Below, piece after piece: positions 4,870 to 5,870 of a DNA stretch of 5,870 nucleotides (the first letter of the stretch is position 1; every line of letters starts with the position of its first letter). Source of the DNA: Actinomycetes bacterium (GTDB lineage: Bacteria > Actinomycetota > Acidimicrobiia > Acidimicrobiales > RAAP-2); the NCBI GenBank assembly GCA_021795095.1, contig JAJYPU010000116.1, positions 1 to 5,870 on the forward strand, read 5' to 3'. The position numbers were made by a program, and so were the translations under genes. A model generated the notes under the pieces. That model did not search any database and had not been told where the DNA came from. It worked only from the letters and a program-made list of their open reading frames with translations.

Positions 4870-5870
4870 GTACTGCCCACCCGAAGGCCAGACCATTCAG
4901 GCCTTCACCTTCGCGCTCGATCCAACAGACGAACAGTCAGCCCAGATCAGTCGATTCTTTGGTGCGCGTCGTAAGGCATTTAACTGGACGCTCGATCAGA
5001 TGAAGGCCGACCTCGGGCACTACCGCGAGACCGGCGAGTCAAGCACGCCTCCCTCGTTCTACTCCTTGCGCAAGCGTTGGAACGCTGAGAAGGGCACCAT
5101 CTGTGTCAACCAAAATACGGGTGAGGTCTGGTGGCCCGAGGTCTCGAAGGAAGTCTTCGCCGACGGCGTACGCGGCGCTACCGACGCCTACTGGCGCTGG
5201 CAGAAGTCGCGAGCGGGCAAGATTAAAGGCCGCAAGGTCGGCTTTCCCCGGTTCAAGAAGCGTGGGCGCGACCGCGACCGTTTCTCCTTTACTACCGGCA
5301 CCATGAGGCTCGACGCCGACCGACGACACCTTACGTTGCCGGTGCTCGGGACCCTGCGCACCCACGAGAACACCCGACGCATCGAACGGCTCATCGCGCT
5401 GGATCGAGCCAAGATCCTTGGAGTCACGGTCTCGCGCCAAGGTGAGCGCATTATCGCCGCCGTGCGGGTGAGTGTCGCTCGTCCCCAACAAGCCGGCGTT
5501 GCCCAGCCCGACTCCACTGTCGGCATCGACGTAGGCGTGCGACGTCTGGCGACGGTCGCTACCATCAACGAAGTCATTGGCGAACTCGCCAATCCCCGAG
5601 CCCTCGAACATCGACTGAAGGAACTCCGCCGACTCCAACGCCAGCGTTGTCGTCGCACGCGTGGTTCACGACAGTACAAAGAGACCGCGGCCAAGATCAC
5701 GCGCCTGAACGCAGAGGTCGCCCACGTCCGCCATCACACCATCCACGTCTTCACTACCAACCTCGCCAAAACCCACGGCGTGGTAGTGGTCGAAGGTCTG
5801 GATGTGGCGTCACTGTTGCAACAGAAGGGTCTCCCCGGTGCACGTTCGCGCCGAAGGGAACTTTCTGACG
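4859..5870 (+). CDS. tnpB: TnpB, RuvC-like RNA-guided nuclease of the IS607 element (3' end beyond window)
   Basis: The frame is open from ATG 4859 to the window edge (337 codons), overlapping tnpA by 11 bp. The N-terminus QAFTFALDPTDEQ (14-26) then FGARRKAFNW matches the OrfB_IS605 N-terminal helical region. SKEVFADGVRGATDAYWRW and KVGFPRFKKRGR are typical of actinobacterial IS607 TnpB proteins. RuvC-I is GIDVGVRRLATV with catalytic Asp224; RuvC-II is VVVVEGLDV with Glu312, 88 residues later, close to the D-E spacing in ISDra2 TnpB. The third catalytic Asp (RuvC-III) and the zinc finger should follow outside the window. TnpB proteins use a guide RNA from the element's 3' end to cut donor sites lacking the element, helping it persist. 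No frameshift or stop is seen in the visible part, so it is likely intact this far. Confidence 0.92.
   Translation, partial: MPRRYCPPEGQTIQAFTFALDPTDEQSAQISRFFGARRKAFNWTLDQMKADLGHYRETGESSTPPSFYSLRKRWNAEKGTICVNQNTGEVWWPEVSKEVFADGVRGATDAYWRWQKSRAGKIKGRKVGFPRFKKRGRDRDRFSFTTGTMRLDADRRHLTLPVLGTLRTHENTRRIERLIALDRAKILGVTVSRQGERIIAAVRVSVARPQQAGVAQPDSTVGIDVGVRRLATVATINEVIGELANPRALEHRLKELRRLQRQRCRRTRGSRQYKETAAKITRLNAEVAHVRHHTIHVFTTNLAKTHGVVVVEGLDVASLLQQKGLPGARSRRRELSD

Larger units (their letters stand above)
4247..5870 (+). mobile_element. IS607-family insertion sequence (left end, tnpA, partial tnpB)
   Basis: A serine-recombinase TnpA followed by an overlapping TnpB in this order defines the IS607 family. 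The element interrupts the XRE gene. The left boundary is placed at the G-run 4245-4248, because IS607 transposases recombine at GG dinucleotides without making a clear target duplication; the true edge could be off by several bases. Within 4242-4274 there is GGTGG-ggtt-CCACC, then GTGT-C-ACAC, then tandem CACAC units, the kind of short repeats transposase binds at IS607 ends. The element's 5' segment (about 4260-4340) is visibly more AT-rich than the flanking genes, suggesting foreign origin. The right end lies outside the window. Confidence 0.85.

Noticed and set aside
5039..5638. A 199-codon minus-strand frame inside tnpB
   Set aside because: It is a shadow of the tnpB reading frame, which carries the RuvC residues.

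Overview
The window reads as chromosomal DNA of a high-GC actinobacterium. By eye (not computed) the GC content is well above 60%, third codon positions are mostly G or C, genes are tightly packed with ATGA/GTGA overlaps, GTG starts are used freely, and one gene looks leaderless. The gene families (single-domain Usp, MpaB/DUF2236 oxygenase, MarR regulator, DHA2 efflux pump, actinobacterial-style IS607) fit that group. I cannot name a genus; Acidimicrobiia-like is only a guess.

Layout, left to right. (1) The last codons of an unidentified gene overlap a universal stress protein gene (71-505, +). (2) A convergent MpaB/DUF2236-type oxygenase gene (502-1344, -) ends on the same CTAG palindrome, so the two stop codons interlock. 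(3) A 74-bp divergent intergenic region carries a perfect 6-4-6 inverted repeat overlapping the predicted -10 box of a three-gene, + strand operon. (4) That operon is marR-type regulator (1419-1904), class I SAM methyltransferase with a His-rich N-terminus (1901-2557) and DHA2/EmrB-type 14-TM efflux pump (2554-4032), each joined to the next by a 4-bp ATGA overlap. (5) Directly behind it lies a broken HipB-like XRE helix-turn-helix gene (about 4039-4248). It lacks a normal start codon and is cut by (6) an IS607-family element running to the window's right edge: tnpA serine recombinase (4288-4869) and tnpB RuvC-like RNA-guided nuclease (4859 onward, cut by the window end).

How the parts may work together: the operon looks like a self-regulated detoxification unit in which a ligand-responsive MarR protein represses its own promoter, the methyltransferase modifies a toxic compound or metal(loid), and the pump exports a drug or product. 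The divergent oxygenase may share the control region. The substrate is unknown. The IS607 element is unrelated and more recent; its tnpA happens to be in frame with the disrupted regulator, giving one uninterrupted chimeric reading frame. I see no tRNA, rRNA, CRISPR array or clear intrinsic terminator. I did not find a clearly undescribed system; the strongest leads are the regulator-methyltransferase-pump operon with its operator/leaderless promoter, and the regulator/transposase in-frame junction.
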